Shown piece by piece: positions 26,174-35,121 of a DNA stretch of 64,000 bases. Made by a program: the position numbers and the translations under genes. Below the pieces are notes generated by a model that did not search any database, was not told where the DNA came from, and saw only the letters and a list, made by a program, of their open reading frames with translations. The stretch is from JBGPTK01 sp963797765 (GTDB lineage Bacteria > Acidobacteriota > Terriglobia > Acidiferrales > UBA7541), in the NCBI GenBank assembly GCA_963797765.1, contig CAWCQU010000003.1:496001-560000 (forward strand), given 5' to 3'. How positions within the stretch are numbered: position 1 is the first letter of the stretch; each line of letters starts with the position of its first letter.

Positions 26174-26743
26174 TTACTGCGGCCGAAGACCCATCTGTTC
26201 CAGCATATGCGCCAGTTCGATTCGTCCGCGATTGATTCTTGACTTCACCGTGCCTTCCGGAACGCTCAGCACCTGCTGAATTTCCTTGTAGTCCAGTCCC
26301 TGCAGGTCGCGCAAGATCACCGCTTCCCGCAATTCCGGAGAAAGCTGGCTCAACGCAAGCTGCACCTGCCCGCTCAATTCGTTGGCCAGCGCCAAGCGAT
26401 CCGGAGGCCTTGCCGCTGCCGGCTTTTCCTCGAGCTGCGGCATCGCGTCGTCCAGCGAATCGGTAATCCGGTCGCGCCGCGTCCGACGGTAATGATCCAC
26501 CAGCAGATTGCGCGTCACGCTGGTCAGCCAGGTTGCGAATCCTCCGTACGCGGACCGGTAACTCGCCAGCGTCCGGTAAACCCGCAGAAAAACTTCCTGG
26601 CTCAAATCCTCCGCTTCCGTTCCATTCCCGGTGAACCGGTAGCACAGTCCGTAAACCCGCCGCGCGTGCCGCCTCACCAGCTCTTCCCAAGCCGGCCCAT
26701 CGCCCCGAAGGCAGAGCTGAACCAGTTGGGCGTCGGGCTCCAA
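26174..26743 (-). CDS. ECF-type RNA polymerase sigma factor
   Basis: 189 residues with sigma-70 region 2 (LSQEVFLRVYRTLASYRS, TWLTSVTRNLLVDHYRR) and region 4 (LREAVILRDLQGLDYKEIQQVLSVPEGTVKSRINRGRIELAHML), and no region 1.1 or 3, as in ECF sigma factors. The zinc-finger anti-sigma gene follows, then three membrane genes of LiaI/LiaF/B-box type. The target is therefore probably an envelope-stress regulon including this operon. Start is TTG at 26743 with GAGG about 11 nt upstream. Confidence 0.93.
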   Translation of the reverse strand: MEPDAQLVQLCLRGDGPAWEELVRRHARRVYGLCYRFTGNGTEAEDLSQEVFLRVYRTLASYRSAYGGFATWLTSVTRNLLVDHYRRTRRDRITDSLDDAMPQLEEKPAAARPPDRLALANELSGQVQLALSQLSPELREAVILRDLQGLDYKEIQQVLSVPEGTVKSRINRGRIELAHMLEQMGLRPQ

Positions 26744-26905
26744 ATTTTGCCATCCTCGCTAAGGGCATCTGCTCTCGGCCTCACAGTATGAAACGCATTG
26801 GAGGTCCGAAAAGTTCCCCACTACGCCGCGCATCTTAGCTGCCTTGCCTCCCCAAACACAAGCTTCATGCCTATGCGTCAACCACTTACAGTAGCGCAGC
26901 CAGTA

Positions 26906-26927
26906 GCGCAGCCACTCTTGGCTGCGC
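26906..26927. repeat. Short hairpin repeat, family B copy 3
   Basis: Perfect 8-bp hairpin GCGCAGCC ACTCTT GGCTGCGC between the divergent sigma and membrane-protein genes. The preceding gtagcgcagcca is a partial tandem copy. Confidence 0.55.
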
Positions 26928-27020
26928 GCTTTTCACAATGTTCTCACTTCCCAATGCGCCTCAACCCACCTCCGCCCAAAATTGACACTCCGCGACCGAT
27001 ACTGTTACTGTTCGCCTCCA

Positions 27021-28157
27021 ATGCCTCGTTCGTTTCGAAAAATTCTCCTGCTCCTGTTAGCGCTCTTAATTCTCGGTGCGCTGGCCTACCGCTTCCGCGG
27101 AGCCATCACCCTGGAGGGTTTCCGCTGGTCGCTGCTGGCTGCCTCTGTGCGCCATGCCCGATACGCCTACTTACTCCTGGGAATCCTCGGCACCTACCTG
27201 GCCTTTGCGATTCGCTCTCTGCGCTGGATGCGATTTTCCCGCACCCTGGGACCCACCCGCTTCTCCCATGTGTTTCCCGCAACAATCATGGGCTTTGCCG
27301 CGGTTTTCGTATTAGGCCGCGTCGGCGAGCCGGTTCGCCCGCTGCTGATCGCGCGTAAGGATCGCGTGCCAGTCACCTCCACGTTTGGAATCTGGGTCCT
27401 GGAACGGGTCATGGACGCCTCAGCGGCCGCCGTGTTGGCAGGTTTGGCTCTGCTTGCTTATGCCGGTAGGGAGTTCCCCGGCGGCAAAAGCGATCCGCTG
27501 CTGGTCGCAGCGCGCGCCACTGGATTCCTGCTGTTGCTCGGCCTGGTCGCCGTCACCGCGTTCCTGATCTATTTCCGATTCCATGGCGGCGGGTTCCTGG
27601 CCCAAAAGCTCGAAGCCTGGCACACCCGTCCCGGCTGGCACGCAAAAGTAGCCGGCATATTTACGGGATTCAGCGACGGTCTGCAGGCCATCCGAACCTG
27701 GAGCGATCTGCTGGCGGCCCTCGCATACACGGCGGTGCACTGGTGGGTAATCGTCTGGGTCTATTGGTGGGTGATCCACAGCTTTGGCGGCAGTTTTGAC
27801 CACATCGATTTCGGCGGCGCTACGCTGGTCCTGGCATTCACGCTGGTGGGTTCCGCTCTGCTTCTGCCCGGCGTCGGTGGTGGAACACAAGTCGCCAGTT
27901 TTCTTGTTTTCACCGTCGTGTTTGGAGTAGAAAAGGAACCGGCGGCAGCCGCGGCGATTACCTTGTGGCTGGTTTCTTTCGCGTCATCGTGCATCGTGGG
28001 GATTCCGCTGCTGATTCACCAGGGGTGGTCCATGGGCGAACTCCGAAAATTGGCGCGCGCCGAAGAAGAAGCCGAAAAACGAGGCTCCCATTTGGCTCAG
28101 GCGGGAATCGACAACGCGCCCGAACACTCCAACACGCAAGGAGAATCCCCGAGGTGA
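27021..28157 (+). CDS. Lysylphosphatidylglycerol synthase TM / AglD-type membrane protein (UPF0104)
   Basis: 378 residues from ATG at 27021; an earlier TTG at 26982 is not supported by a ribosome binding site. About eight membrane helices are visible. Family features are YLLLGILGTYLAFAIRSLRWMRF, ATIMGFAAVFVLGRVGEPVRPLLIARKD (about 90-118), WVLERVMDASAAAVLAGLAL and LPGVGGGTQVASFLVFTVVFG. The family moves or modifies lipids in the inner membrane. The 3' end overlaps the nrdR start (GTGA), suggesting co-transcription with nrdR. Confidence 0.82.
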   Translation: MPRSFRKILLLLLALLILGALAYRFRGAITLEGFRWSLLAASVRHARYAYLLLGILGTYLAFAIRSLRWMRFSRTLGPTRFSHVFPATIMGFAAVFVLGRVGEPVRPLLIARKDRVPVTSTFGIWVLERVMDASAAAVLAGLALLAYAGREFPGGKSDPLLVAARATGFLLLLGLVAVTAFLIYFRFHGGGFLAQKLEAWHTRPGWHAKVAGIFTGFSDGLQAIRTWSDLLAALAYTAVHWWVIVWVYWWVIHSFGGSFDHIDFGGATLVLAFTLVGSALLLPGVGGGTQVASFLVFTVVFGVEKEPAAAAAITLWLVSFASSCIVGIPLLIHQGWSMGELRKLARAEEEAEKRGSHLAQAGIDNAPEHSNTQGESPR

Positions 28158-28618
28158 AGTGTCCATTCTGCACGCATCTCGACGATAAAGTAGTCGATTC
28201 GCGCGAGGGCCGCACCGGCGATCTGATTCGCCGCCGCCGCGAGTGCCTGCAATGCGGCAAGCGCTTCACCACCTACGAACGCATCGACGAAATCCCCTAC
28301 ATGGTCATCAAAAAAGATGGCCGCCGCGAAAAATTCGACCGCCACAAAATTTTGCAGGGATTATTGCGTGCCTGCGAGAAGCGCCCCGTGCCAACTCCCA
28401 AACTCGAAAGCCTGGTCGACGAAGCCGAACTCTTCGTCAACGAAGCCACCGAACGGGAACGCACCACAGCCGAAATTGGCGAACATCTAATGTCCCGCCT
28501 GAAAAAGCTCGACAAAGTAGCCTACGTCCGTTTCGCCTCCGTCTACCTCGATTTCAAAGACGTAAAAGAATTCATGAACGAACTAAAAGGCCTGCTGAAA
28601 GAACGCGCCCGCAAATAG
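28154..28618 (+). CDS. nrdR: Transcriptional repressor NrdR
   Basis: 154 residues, the usual length. The N-terminal zinc ribbon KCPFCTHLDDKVVDSR ... CLQCGKRFTTYERID (Cys4) and the ATP-cone domain (YMVIKKDGRREKFDRHKILQGLLRACEKRPV) are complete, and the C-terminal VAYVRFASVYLDFKDVKEF is characteristic. NrdR represses ribonucleotide reductase genes in response to nucleotide levels. Start is GTG at 28154, supported by AAGGAG 8-10 nt upstream, with a GTGA overlap with the preceding stop. No nrd gene is in the window. Confidence 0.96.
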   Translation: MKCPFCTHLDDKVVDSREGRTGDLIRRRRECLQCGKRFTTYERIDEIPYMVIKKDGRREKFDRHKILQGLLRACEKRPVPTPKLESLVDEAELFVNEATERERTTAEIGEHLMSRLKKLDKVAYVRFASVYLDFKDVKEFMNELKGLLKERARK

Positions 28619-28640
28619 CCTTCGTCTTGCATTTGACTCA

Positions 28641-28780
28641 CGTAGGGGCGCTGCTTGCTGCGCCCGCCTTTTGGCTTTCGTCTTACCAATGTAGGGGCGC
28701 TGCTTGTTTACCCTGAGCCTCGAAGGGCCGCGCCCGCGTTTTTGTGTTTTGCTATGTAGGGGCCGGCTTCAGCCGCGCCC
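28641..28780. repeat. Cluster of three REP-like elements (family A)
   Basis: Three consecutive copies of a repeat opening GTAGGGGCGCTGCTTG or GTAGGGGCCGGCTTCAG and closing with CGCGCCC at 28641, 28691 and 28755, in the gap between nrdR and the GNAT gene. Each can form a hairpin (GGGGC...GCCCC type). The middle copy contains an extra hairpin (CCCTGAGCCTCGAAGGG). Other copies are at 34960 and 48736. Confidence 0.65.
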
Positions 28781-28805
28781 TTGCCCGCGATCCGATAACC
28801 CGCCC

Positions 28806-29744
28806 TCACGCATGCCAAACCCCAGCCGCGAACGTCTTCACCGTGCGAAATCCCAAATGTTCATACAACCGCACCGCCGAAGCATTCTGCGCAGTCACCG
28901 TCAACGACAACGCCCGAAACCTCCGCGCCCGCAACGCCTGAATCGAAGCCTCCATCAAAAAACGCCCGATCCCATGCCCCTGATATCCAGGCATCACGCA
29001 AATCTGCGTGGTATGTCCCACGCCGCTGGCCACCGCTGAAGTCAGCACCATTCCAATCGGCTGATCGCTCATGGCCGTTCGAATCACAAACGAGGCAAAC
29101 GACTGAAACTGTCCGCATCCCGGCAGCACTACAATGTTCCGCAAAAATCGCATCGCTCCCGCTTCGCTGCGATACTGATCGTTAATCTCTCCATCCACAT
29201 GATCGGCATAAGCCAGTTGGATCAGCTTCGCGCAGGGTTCAAATGCCCGGTCATTCCACGGTTCGATGCGCAGCCCCGCCGAAAGCGGAGTTCCGCTCAG
29301 CTTCACTTCATCCAAAGAAAGCAGCATGAATTGCCGCGGGTGAAGCCGAAATTGCTGTGCCGTCAGCACCGGATCGAGCATTTCTCCAAACGGCATCAAT
29401 TGCGCTTCCACCCGCTCGATCCGCGGAGTAGCCCGCAACGCCGAAAGCATTTCGCCCAGCAAGCGCTGCGTGATTTGCGGCTGCTGGTATCGAGGCGAAA
29501 CGTAAAGCCCGCCGATCAATCCCTTGTGGTCCTCCAGCACATAAAATCCATAACCAATCGGCTCGCGATTTTCCATTGCCGCGAATCCGGCCAGCGACCG
29601 CGATTCCACAAACTTGCGAATCAGTTCAATCGAAGGACGGTAGTCCCATTGCAGTTCTTCCATCCAATGCCGGGTCTCCTCCGCAAACAGAGGCTCAAGC
29701 GCCCGCGCCTGCACTTGCCGAAGATCCAAAATCTGCACAGCCAA
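28806..29744 (-). CDS. Tandem GNAT-type N-acetyltransferase
   Basis: 312 residues from TTG at 29744 (GTG at 29738 is also possible; an open TTG at 29783 lies upstream of a TATAAT-like box and is unlikely). Two GNAT domains are present: the first about 30-130 with GLIGGLYVSPRYQQPQITQRLLGEM, the second about 160-305 with the acetyl-CoA motif CVMPGYQGHGIGRFLMEASIQ and the terminal NASAVRLYEHLGFRTVK. Substrate unknown. A TATAAT hexamer lies on the minus strand just upstream of the chosen start. It is divergent from the DUF4157 gene. Confidence 0.85.
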   Translation of the reverse strand: MAVQILDLRQVQARALEPLFAEETRHWMEELQWDYRPSIELIRKFVESRSLAGFAAMENREPIGYGFYVLEDHKGLIGGLYVSPRYQQPQITQRLLGEMLSALRATPRIERVEAQLMPFGEMLDPVLTAQQFRLHPRQFMLLSLDEVKLSGTPLSAGLRIEPWNDRAFEPCAKLIQLAYADHVDGEINDQYRSEAGAMRFLRNIVVLPGCGQFQSFASFVIRTAMSDQPIGMVLTSAVASGVGHTTQICVMPGYQGHGIGRFLMEASIQALRARRFRALSLTVTAQNASAVRLYEHLGFRTVKTFAAGVWHA

Positions 29745-29874
29745 AGTGGCAGCCCTCTCCCTTAGATTATAGCCTCGCCGCAAATTTCTCCCTACATCTC
29801 GCTGCTCCGCTTATGTTGTACTATCTCTGTTAGGCATCAGAGATGCATTTGAGAATCGCGCACCGAGGTTCACA

Positions 29875-30663
29875 ATGCGTACATTGGCACCGGAGCCGAA
29901 GTCCACTCAGCAGGCAGCTTCTGTCGATTCTTCGATTCGCGGCCGGAGACAACTTCGTCAAAATTATCAGGCAAGCTCAATTCAGAATCTGCAGAGCACG
30001 ATGGGGAATCAAGCTGTCCAACGGCTGTTAGGGGCAGATGCTCAGAATTTCATCCAGCCGAAGCTCGCAATCGGAAAGGTCAATGATCCGCTTGAACACG
30101 AGGCAGATCGCATCGCCAATCAGGCGTTGCGGATGGAGGGCCCGGACCTCTCGCACTCTGCACCCCGGCACGTTCAGAATGCTCACCAGTTGCAACGGAA
30201 CGCGGCTGAATCCGGCGCCAGCGGGGTAGACGGTCGCGTTGCATCCGAGATACTCGCTCTGCATGGTGGCGGGTCGCCTCTCCCCAAGACTCCGCTTGCT
30301 TTTTTCGAGTCACGGTTTGGATATGACTTCACAAAGGTACGAATCCACTCGGATTCCCACGCGGCAAGGCTCGCACAGAGCGTGAACGCACGGGCCTTCA
30401 CGCTTGGCCAGGATATCGTGTTCGGTTCCGGAGAATACTCCACCGAAACTGGAAATGGGACACAACTGCTGGCGCACGAGTTGGTGCATGTGATGCAGCA
30501 GCAGGCGTCCCCAGCCGTCATTCAGCGTCAGCCAAGGGGGCTGCCGTCATCTCCCCTTCCCCTCCGCCGGACCTTGACGAACAGATCGCAATCATCTAGG
30601 CGAAACAATGATCCCGTACGAAATCTGGCATCGGTTGGAGAATGCCGGCCTCAGCAAATCTGA
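29875..30663 (+). CDS. DUF4157 protein (eCIS-associated metallopeptidase-like), frameshifted near its end
   Basis: 262 codons. The DUF4157 core is intact (residues about 140-215): FFESRFGYDFTKVRIHSDSHAARLAQSVNARAFTLGQDIVFGSGEY, with HELVHVMQQ as the HExxH zinc motif. DUF4157 domains often occur with extracellular contractile injection systems and with toxin-like proteins. After QRQP the frame becomes Arg/Ser-rich and unlike the family. Reading one base further in the run GGGGG at about 30536-30540 restores KGAAVISPSPPPDLDEQIAII then a stop at 30599. So a one-base deletion probably moved the real end. No contractile tail genes are in the window. Confidence 0.75.
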   Translation: MRTLAPEPKSTQQAASVDSSIRGRRQLRQNYQASSIQNLQSTMGNQAVQRLLGADAQNFIQPKLAIGKVNDPLEHEADRIANQALRMEGPDLSHSAPRHVQNAHQLQRNAAESGASGVDGRVASEILALHGGGSPLPKTPLAFFESRFGYDFTKVRIHSDSHAARLAQSVNARAFTLGQDIVFGSGEYSTETGNGTQLLAHELVHVMQQQASPAVIQRQPRGLPSSPLPLRRTLTNRSQSSRRNNDPVRNLASVGECRPQQI

Positions 30664-31440
30664 GGAAGAAAAGATGCAGGTAAAACGAAAACTCGAAGCG
30701 ATCACCCAGCTGGGGGAGCTAAGAGATGGGAGGCTGTGATCACGCTAATCGCAGTGCTCGAAGATACAATTTTTGGCGTGAGCCGGTTGCAACCGCAAAA
30801 CAAGTCATTTTGCAAGACGAGGCACTGGAATCGCTCGCCAAAATCGGCGGCCAGGCCGCGCTTCTCAAAATTACACGACATGCTCAATAGCCAGGATCCT
30901 AAGCAAAGATCAATGGCGGCCCGAGCTTTCGCCGAGGCATCCGGTGGCCAAGCCGTTACCGAGTTGCTGGCCCGGCTCGCGCAGGAGAAGGATGCCAACA
31001 TAAAATTTTGGATCATTACGGACTTGGGAAAGGTAGGCGCGGGTCTTTCCAGTGTTCAGGACAAGGAGCTAATCGTCCAAGCTCTGATCCACGAAGTGGA
31101 AGGTAAGACGGGAGACCTACCCCGGGCTGCGATCACCGCGTTGGGAAGAATCAAGCTCAAGAGCGCGACAGACGTCTTGCTGAAGCAACTCACTCTGTGG
31201 TTATCCATCTGGGAAATTACAGAAGACATCGTGACTGCTCTCGGAGAGATCGGAGACGGCAAGGCGGTCGATGATCTCATAATCATACTCGAAAAGTACG
31301 GGACCGCGTCCGTGAGGAAAGCGGCGGCTATCGCTCTCGGGAAGATTGGCGGCCCCAAGGCGCTGGCCGCATTAAAACGCAGACTGAATCAGGAAAAGAA
31401 TGTTGGCGTTAAGGCGGCCATTCAGAAAGCACTTCAGTAA
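30608..31440 (+). pseudogene. HEAT-repeat protein with several frameshifts
   Basis: Four partial frames add up to one HEAT-repeat protein. The first (30608, MIPYEIWHRLENAGLSKSEEEK) breaks near 30730; the next reads EAVITLIAVLEDTIF, then REPVATAKQVILQDEALESLAKIGGQAALLK in another frame from about 30777, and then LHDMLNSQDPKQRSMAARAFAEASGG onward to 31440. The last part has at least three clear HEAT repeats (AAITALGRIKLKSATD, VTALGEIGDGKAVDDLI, AAIALGKIGGPKALAAL). The three shifts fall in the runs GGG, TTTTT and AAAA. Decayed gene or sequencing error. It follows the DUF4157 gene and probably belonged to the same unit. Confidence 0.72.
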
Positions 31441-32343
31441 CTTTTCAAAATTGGCCGGAAGCCGAAGGCGGCTTTGGGCGGCCAACTGCAAACCTCAATC
31501 GCAGTCCCAATCGCCAGTGCTCCAGCAACTTGGGGTGCTGTCCTAATTTGAGATTGATTAGATTTTTTAGGGGGTCGGAGCTTTAGCTGCGACATCAGCG
31601 TGCACAAGAAAAGTGGGCTTTAGCCCCTGAAGCTCCACGCAGAAATGGTTGTCACCACACGACGGCGGGTCAAATTAAGACACTACCCAACTTGGCCCCC
31701 CCGCCGCCCCCCGCGCGAATTGTATTATCGTGCGCCGTTTAAAGCGCGAAGGCGTGTGCGCATCGTCCAAGAAGATTTGTTGGAGTGCTACTCAATTCCC
31801 TTCCAAGTTGAAAATTCCCCCTTCTTAATCACCTCCCTCAAACTGGTGATGTCCCGCGCGCGACAACCCACTTTCGCCGCCCAACCATGTCCGCCATCCC
31901 CGTACCAAAACACCAGAGCCTCGCAAGCGTCCGCAAATCCTCCCTGTTCGTAAACAAGGATGGCGGAACTCATCGCTCGAGTCCTAAAAAAACAAGCTGT
32001 CGAGATGACTTTCCGGCTGTCATGTCATCGCTATTTATTGGTTCTCCGGGGTCGAGTAAGTCAAAGGGAAATTCGGTAAAATTCGAAAACGATTCTCGAA
32101 CCGCGATTGGGACTTGGTGCACCCGTCATGACACGGAAAATGTTCCACAGTCGATATCCGGCTTCATTCACGTTCAGCAGCGTGCTGCAAGACGCTTCGC
32201 ATTATACTCTACCGCTCGATTCCGGAGGGGCTGATATGGGAAAACGGAAACTGACTCACCCCCCTTCCCCCCGCCGCTGCCCCCCGCGAATTGTGCTAAC
32301 ATGCGCCGTTTCAAGCGCGAAGGCGTGCGCGCATATCGATTGA
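31441..32343. other. Intergenic region with a duplicated 68-bp element, few coding signals
   Basis: About 900 bases with no strong gene. A 68-bp element occurs at 31696-31763 and again at 32267-32334 (C-rich run, then GCGAATTGT, CGTGCGCCGTTTAAAGCGCG-like core, ending GCGCAT). The second copy sits just upstream of the hydrolase ATG, so the element may be a promoter/leader. A possible 61-codon frame on the minus strand (31788-31973) has weak support. Confidence 0.5.
31788..31973 (-). CDS. Possible small protein, low support
   Basis: 61 codons from ATG at 31973. The peptide (YEQGGFADACEALVFWYGDG, then GWAAKVGCRARDITSLREVI) is more protein-like than nearby chance frames but no clear ribosome binding site is seen. 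Could be a remnant of a larger gene. Confidence 0.25.
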   Translation of the reverse strand: MSSAILVYEQGGFADACEALVFWYGDGGHGWAAKVGCRARDITSLREVIKKGEFSTWKGIE

Positions 32344-33273
32344 ATGTCTTTCATCTCCTTATTGCGAAAGCCTTCTGACCGGACCAAGAACCTTGCCTCC
32401 GGCATCCTGGCTCTGGTTCTTTTCTTGTTCGTCACAGCGGCGATTATTTCCGGCATCCTGGTTCGGCAGATTCTTTGGCTGCCGCGCCTTCCTTCGACGA
32501 TGGAAGTGGATTTGCTCCTGGGACATCCCACCAGCATCACTTTTCCCGTGGCAGGCCGCGGCAAAACCGAAGGATGGTTCTTTCCCGGCAGGCGCGGCGC
32601 TCCCACCATAATTTTTTGCCACGGGTACAACTCGCACCGCGACGATATTTTGACGCTGGAGACGGCTTTGCAGGAGCATCAGTACAACGCGTTCGTTTTC
32701 GATTTTACGGGGCACGGTTCCAATCCCGGACCCACCACGCTCGGGTACGTGGAAGCGCAGGAACTCTCGGCGGTCGTCAGCGGCTTGGCCCGGCGGGACG
32801 ACATCGATCCTACTCGTTTCGGAGTCTGGGGCGCCGACCTGGGCGCGTATGCCGCCATTTCCGTGGCGGAAAATGATCCACGCATTCGCGCGTTGGTGGT
32901 GGCTTCGGTGTATGACGATCCTGCGCAAATGCTGGTCATTCAAGCAAATCAATCCGGATTAGGCGTCATTCCCCTGGTGAAGCCTCTTTGCAGGCTGGCA
33001 TTCCATTATCTGAACTATGAAAATCGATTTGTCCCGCCGCTCTCCGCGCGAATCGCTCACTTGCAAAATGATTCCAAGCTGTTCATCGAAGCTATGGACG
33101 CCCCGGATCTAGCCGCGAGCACGCAAAAATTGTTCCAGCTCGCGCCCGAGCCGAAACTCGAGCGTTCGGATCGTTCTTCCTACGTAAGGATGACGGACGA
33201 AGACAAGCGCGCCTACGAAAGCGACATGGTCAATTTTTTTCTGAAGAATCTGCCGGTGAATGACCTTCCGTAG
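32344..33273 (+). CDS. Membrane-anchored alpha/beta hydrolase, non-standard nucleophile
   Basis: 309 residues. One N-terminal membrane helix (NLASGILALVLFLFVTAAIISGILV, about 15-40) anchors an alpha/beta-hydrolase domain. The oxyanion loop IIFCHGYNSHRDD is visible. The nucleophile elbow, normally GxSxG, reads GVWGADLGAYAA, so Asp takes the place of Ser; this is seen in haloalkane dehalogenases and epoxide hydrolases, or the enzyme may be inactive. The catalytic His is not obvious near the C terminus. The 3' end overlaps the convergent GT39 gene by 44 bp. The ATG lies 9 nt after a duplicated 68-bp element. Confidence 0.75.
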   Translation: MSFISLLRKPSDRTKNLASGILALVLFLFVTAAIISGILVRQILWLPRLPSTMEVDLLLGHPTSITFPVAGRGKTEGWFFPGRRGAPTIIFCHGYNSHRDDILTLETALQEHQYNAFVFDFTGHGSNPGPTTLGYVEAQELSAVVSGLARRDDIDPTRFGVWGADLGAYAAISVAENDPRIRALVVASVYDDPAQMLVIQANQSGLGVIPLVKPLCRLAFHYLNYENRFVPPLSARIAHLQNDSKLFIEAMDAPDLAASTQKLFQLAPEPKLERSDRSSYVRMTDEDKRAYESDMVNFFLKNLPVNDLP

Positions 33274-34927
33274 CAGCGTCAGGCTCGGCATTCGCCGGGC
33301 CAACTGCCACCAGGATCAATTCCCAATTCCAGGCGCCGTGCGGGGCGTGGAATTTTCTGCCGGAATGCTCGATCTCCGCAAGGCCGCGTAAATTCGTGAA
33401 CACCCATGCGGAATCCGGAGATTGCAAACTCCAATTTTGCACTTCGCGGCCCACGTAAAAGTCGAGCCCGAACTGCAAGCCGCGTTGCAGCTTAAACGCC
33501 ATCACACCATTCTTGATATCGGGGAAAGCAGCCAGGCCCTGCCCGGCCGCTCGCGCAGAAATATAAGGGTTCATCGCCGGAAGTATTCGCAGGTTAGCGA
33601 TTTCCGCAAGGCCCGCAACCAGCAGGCTGGAAAGAATCAGCGCCTGCCACGCCCTCCGCGAAAACGCCAGCAACGCAATCAGAATTCCCGCTGCCGCCGC
33701 GCACATGAGCCACAGGTGAATGTGTTCGCTCAAGGGGCCGCTGGCATATTCTGGAAACGATTTCAGCAAGCGCTTCAACGGCAATGCCAGCGTCGCCACC
33801 CAAAATAGTCCCGTGATGGCCAGCATCCAGCGGCCTTGCTTCGTGTCTTGCTCGATCGCGCGCGCCATACCGATCGCGAGAAGCAGCATCAGCGGCAGAA
33901 TCGCGGGCAGGACGTATCCGGGAAGCTTCGATTGTGAAAAGCTGAAAAACAAGAACGGAAATAGAACCCAGCAGAAGAAAAAGAATCCCATCGAATCGCG
34001 CCACGTTTTTTCATGCCAATGGCGCGCGGTTCCGCTCGCTGCTCTCGCCAGTAACGCAATCCACGGCAACAAACCCGCCAAAATCACCGGAACAAAAAAC
34101 CAGAACGGCTGCCGGTGTTGAAAAACGGGCGTGGTATATCGCTGGATATTGTGAAGCAGGAAAAATGTACGCACAAAATCAGGATTGCGCAGGGCGCAGA
34201 GCACGTACCAGGGCAGCGCGACAACACAAAACGAGAGAATCGCCACCGGATGCGCCAGCCGGAACGCGGAGCGCCACGATCCGGTGACCGATGCCCACAG
34301 GGCAATGCTGCCACCCGCTAAAATCACCGCCGCAGGCCCCTTTGCCAGCGTCGCAAATCCCAATGCTGCGCCAAAGAAAATCAGGCCGAGCCAAGCCGAC
34401 AGGGAATTGGCTTCTGAGATTGTGAGTCGGCAGCACAGCGCCCCTGCGTGGCGCAATTCATCCGTGGCGCAAACCATCGCAATCGCAAGCGATGCGCTGA
34501 ACAGCATGTCCGGGCCCGCCGCCCGCGCGAATGCCAATCCCGCAACCGTGGTCGGCAAAATGAAGAACAAAGCGGCGGCTGTCGCAGTCCCATGGATTTT
34601 CCAGCCTATCCACGCCAGCGCCAACACGGCAAGGAGCGCAGCCAGCGCGGAAGGCAATCGCGCCGCCACTTCATCGCTGAAGTGCATTCGGAAACCCGCT
34701 GCCGCCGCCCAATAATAAAGAATCGGTTTCTCAAACCACGGCTGCCCGAAAAGGTGCGGCGTCACCCAGTCCCCGGTTTGCGCCATCTCCCGAGCCACTT
34801 CCGCATAGCGAGGCTCGTCAGGTCCCACAAACCCAATCGCCCCCAGATGCGCAAAAAAACACACCCAAAGCACCAGTGCTGCCACAACTCCCACTGCAAC
34901 TTTTTCGCCGATAGAAATATTCTCCAA
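33230..34927 (-). CDS. ArnT-like glycosyltransferase (GT39/GT83 family)
   Basis: 565 residues with about 12 membrane helices. The N-terminal periplasmic loop motif GFVGPDEPRYAEVAREMAQTGDWVTPHLFGQPWFEKPILYYW carries the DE catalytic/acidic pair of the ArnT/PMT family. Such enzymes use undecaprenyl-phosphate sugars to modify lipid A or glycoproteins in the periplasm. The beta-rich C-terminal domain (from about residue 460) is also typical. It is divergent from the LpxL-like gene, so a role in lipid A or envelope glycan decoration is plausible but inferred. ATG at 34927. It overlaps the hydrolase gene at its 3' end. Confidence 0.85.
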   Translation of the reverse strand: MENISIGEKVAVGVVAALVLWVCFFAHLGAIGFVGPDEPRYAEVAREMAQTGDWVTPHLFGQPWFEKPILYYWAAAAGFRMHFSDEVAARLPSALAALLAVLALAWIGWKIHGTATAAALFFILPTTVAGLAFARAAGPDMLFSASLAIAMVCATDELRHAGALCCRLTISEANSLSAWLGLIFFGAALGFATLAKGPAAVILAGGSIALWASVTGSWRSAFRLAHPVAILSFCVVALPWYVLCALRNPDFVRTFFLLHNIQRYTTPVFQHRQPFWFFVPVILAGLLPWIALLARAASGTARHWHEKTWRDSMGFFFFCWVLFPFLFFSFSQSKLPGYVLPAILPLMLLLAIGMARAIEQDTKQGRWMLAITGLFWVATLALPLKRLLKSFPEYASGPLSEHIHLWLMCAAAAGILIALLAFSRRAWQALILSSLLVAGLAEIANLRILPAMNPYISARAAGQGLAAFPDIKNGVMAFKLQRGLQFGLDFYVGREVQNWSLQSPDSAWVFTNLRGLAEIEHSGRKFHAPHGAWNWELILVAVGPANAEPDAATEGHSPADSSEKN

Positions 34928-34959
34928 AGCGGCCAGAGTCTAACACCGTTGTGGCCGAT

Positions 34960-35008
34960 GTAGGGGCCGGCTTCACGTTCGCCCTGAGCTTCGCAGGGCT
35001 GCGCCCTT
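34960..35008. repeat. REP-like element, family A copy 4
   Basis: GTAGGGGCCGGCTTCACG followed by a CCCTGAGCTTCGCAGGG hairpin and ending in GCGCCC, between two divergent genes. Related to 28641-28780 and 48736-48760. Confidence 0.55.
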
Positions 35009-35121
35009 CGGCGCTGACATTCCCGAACCAATACGTTCATTCCAACGAATCCTCCCTCTCCCAACAAATCTTCACCAACTCGCTAGCCTCCACGCCACGG
35101 CCTCGCGCATAATGCCCCTGC

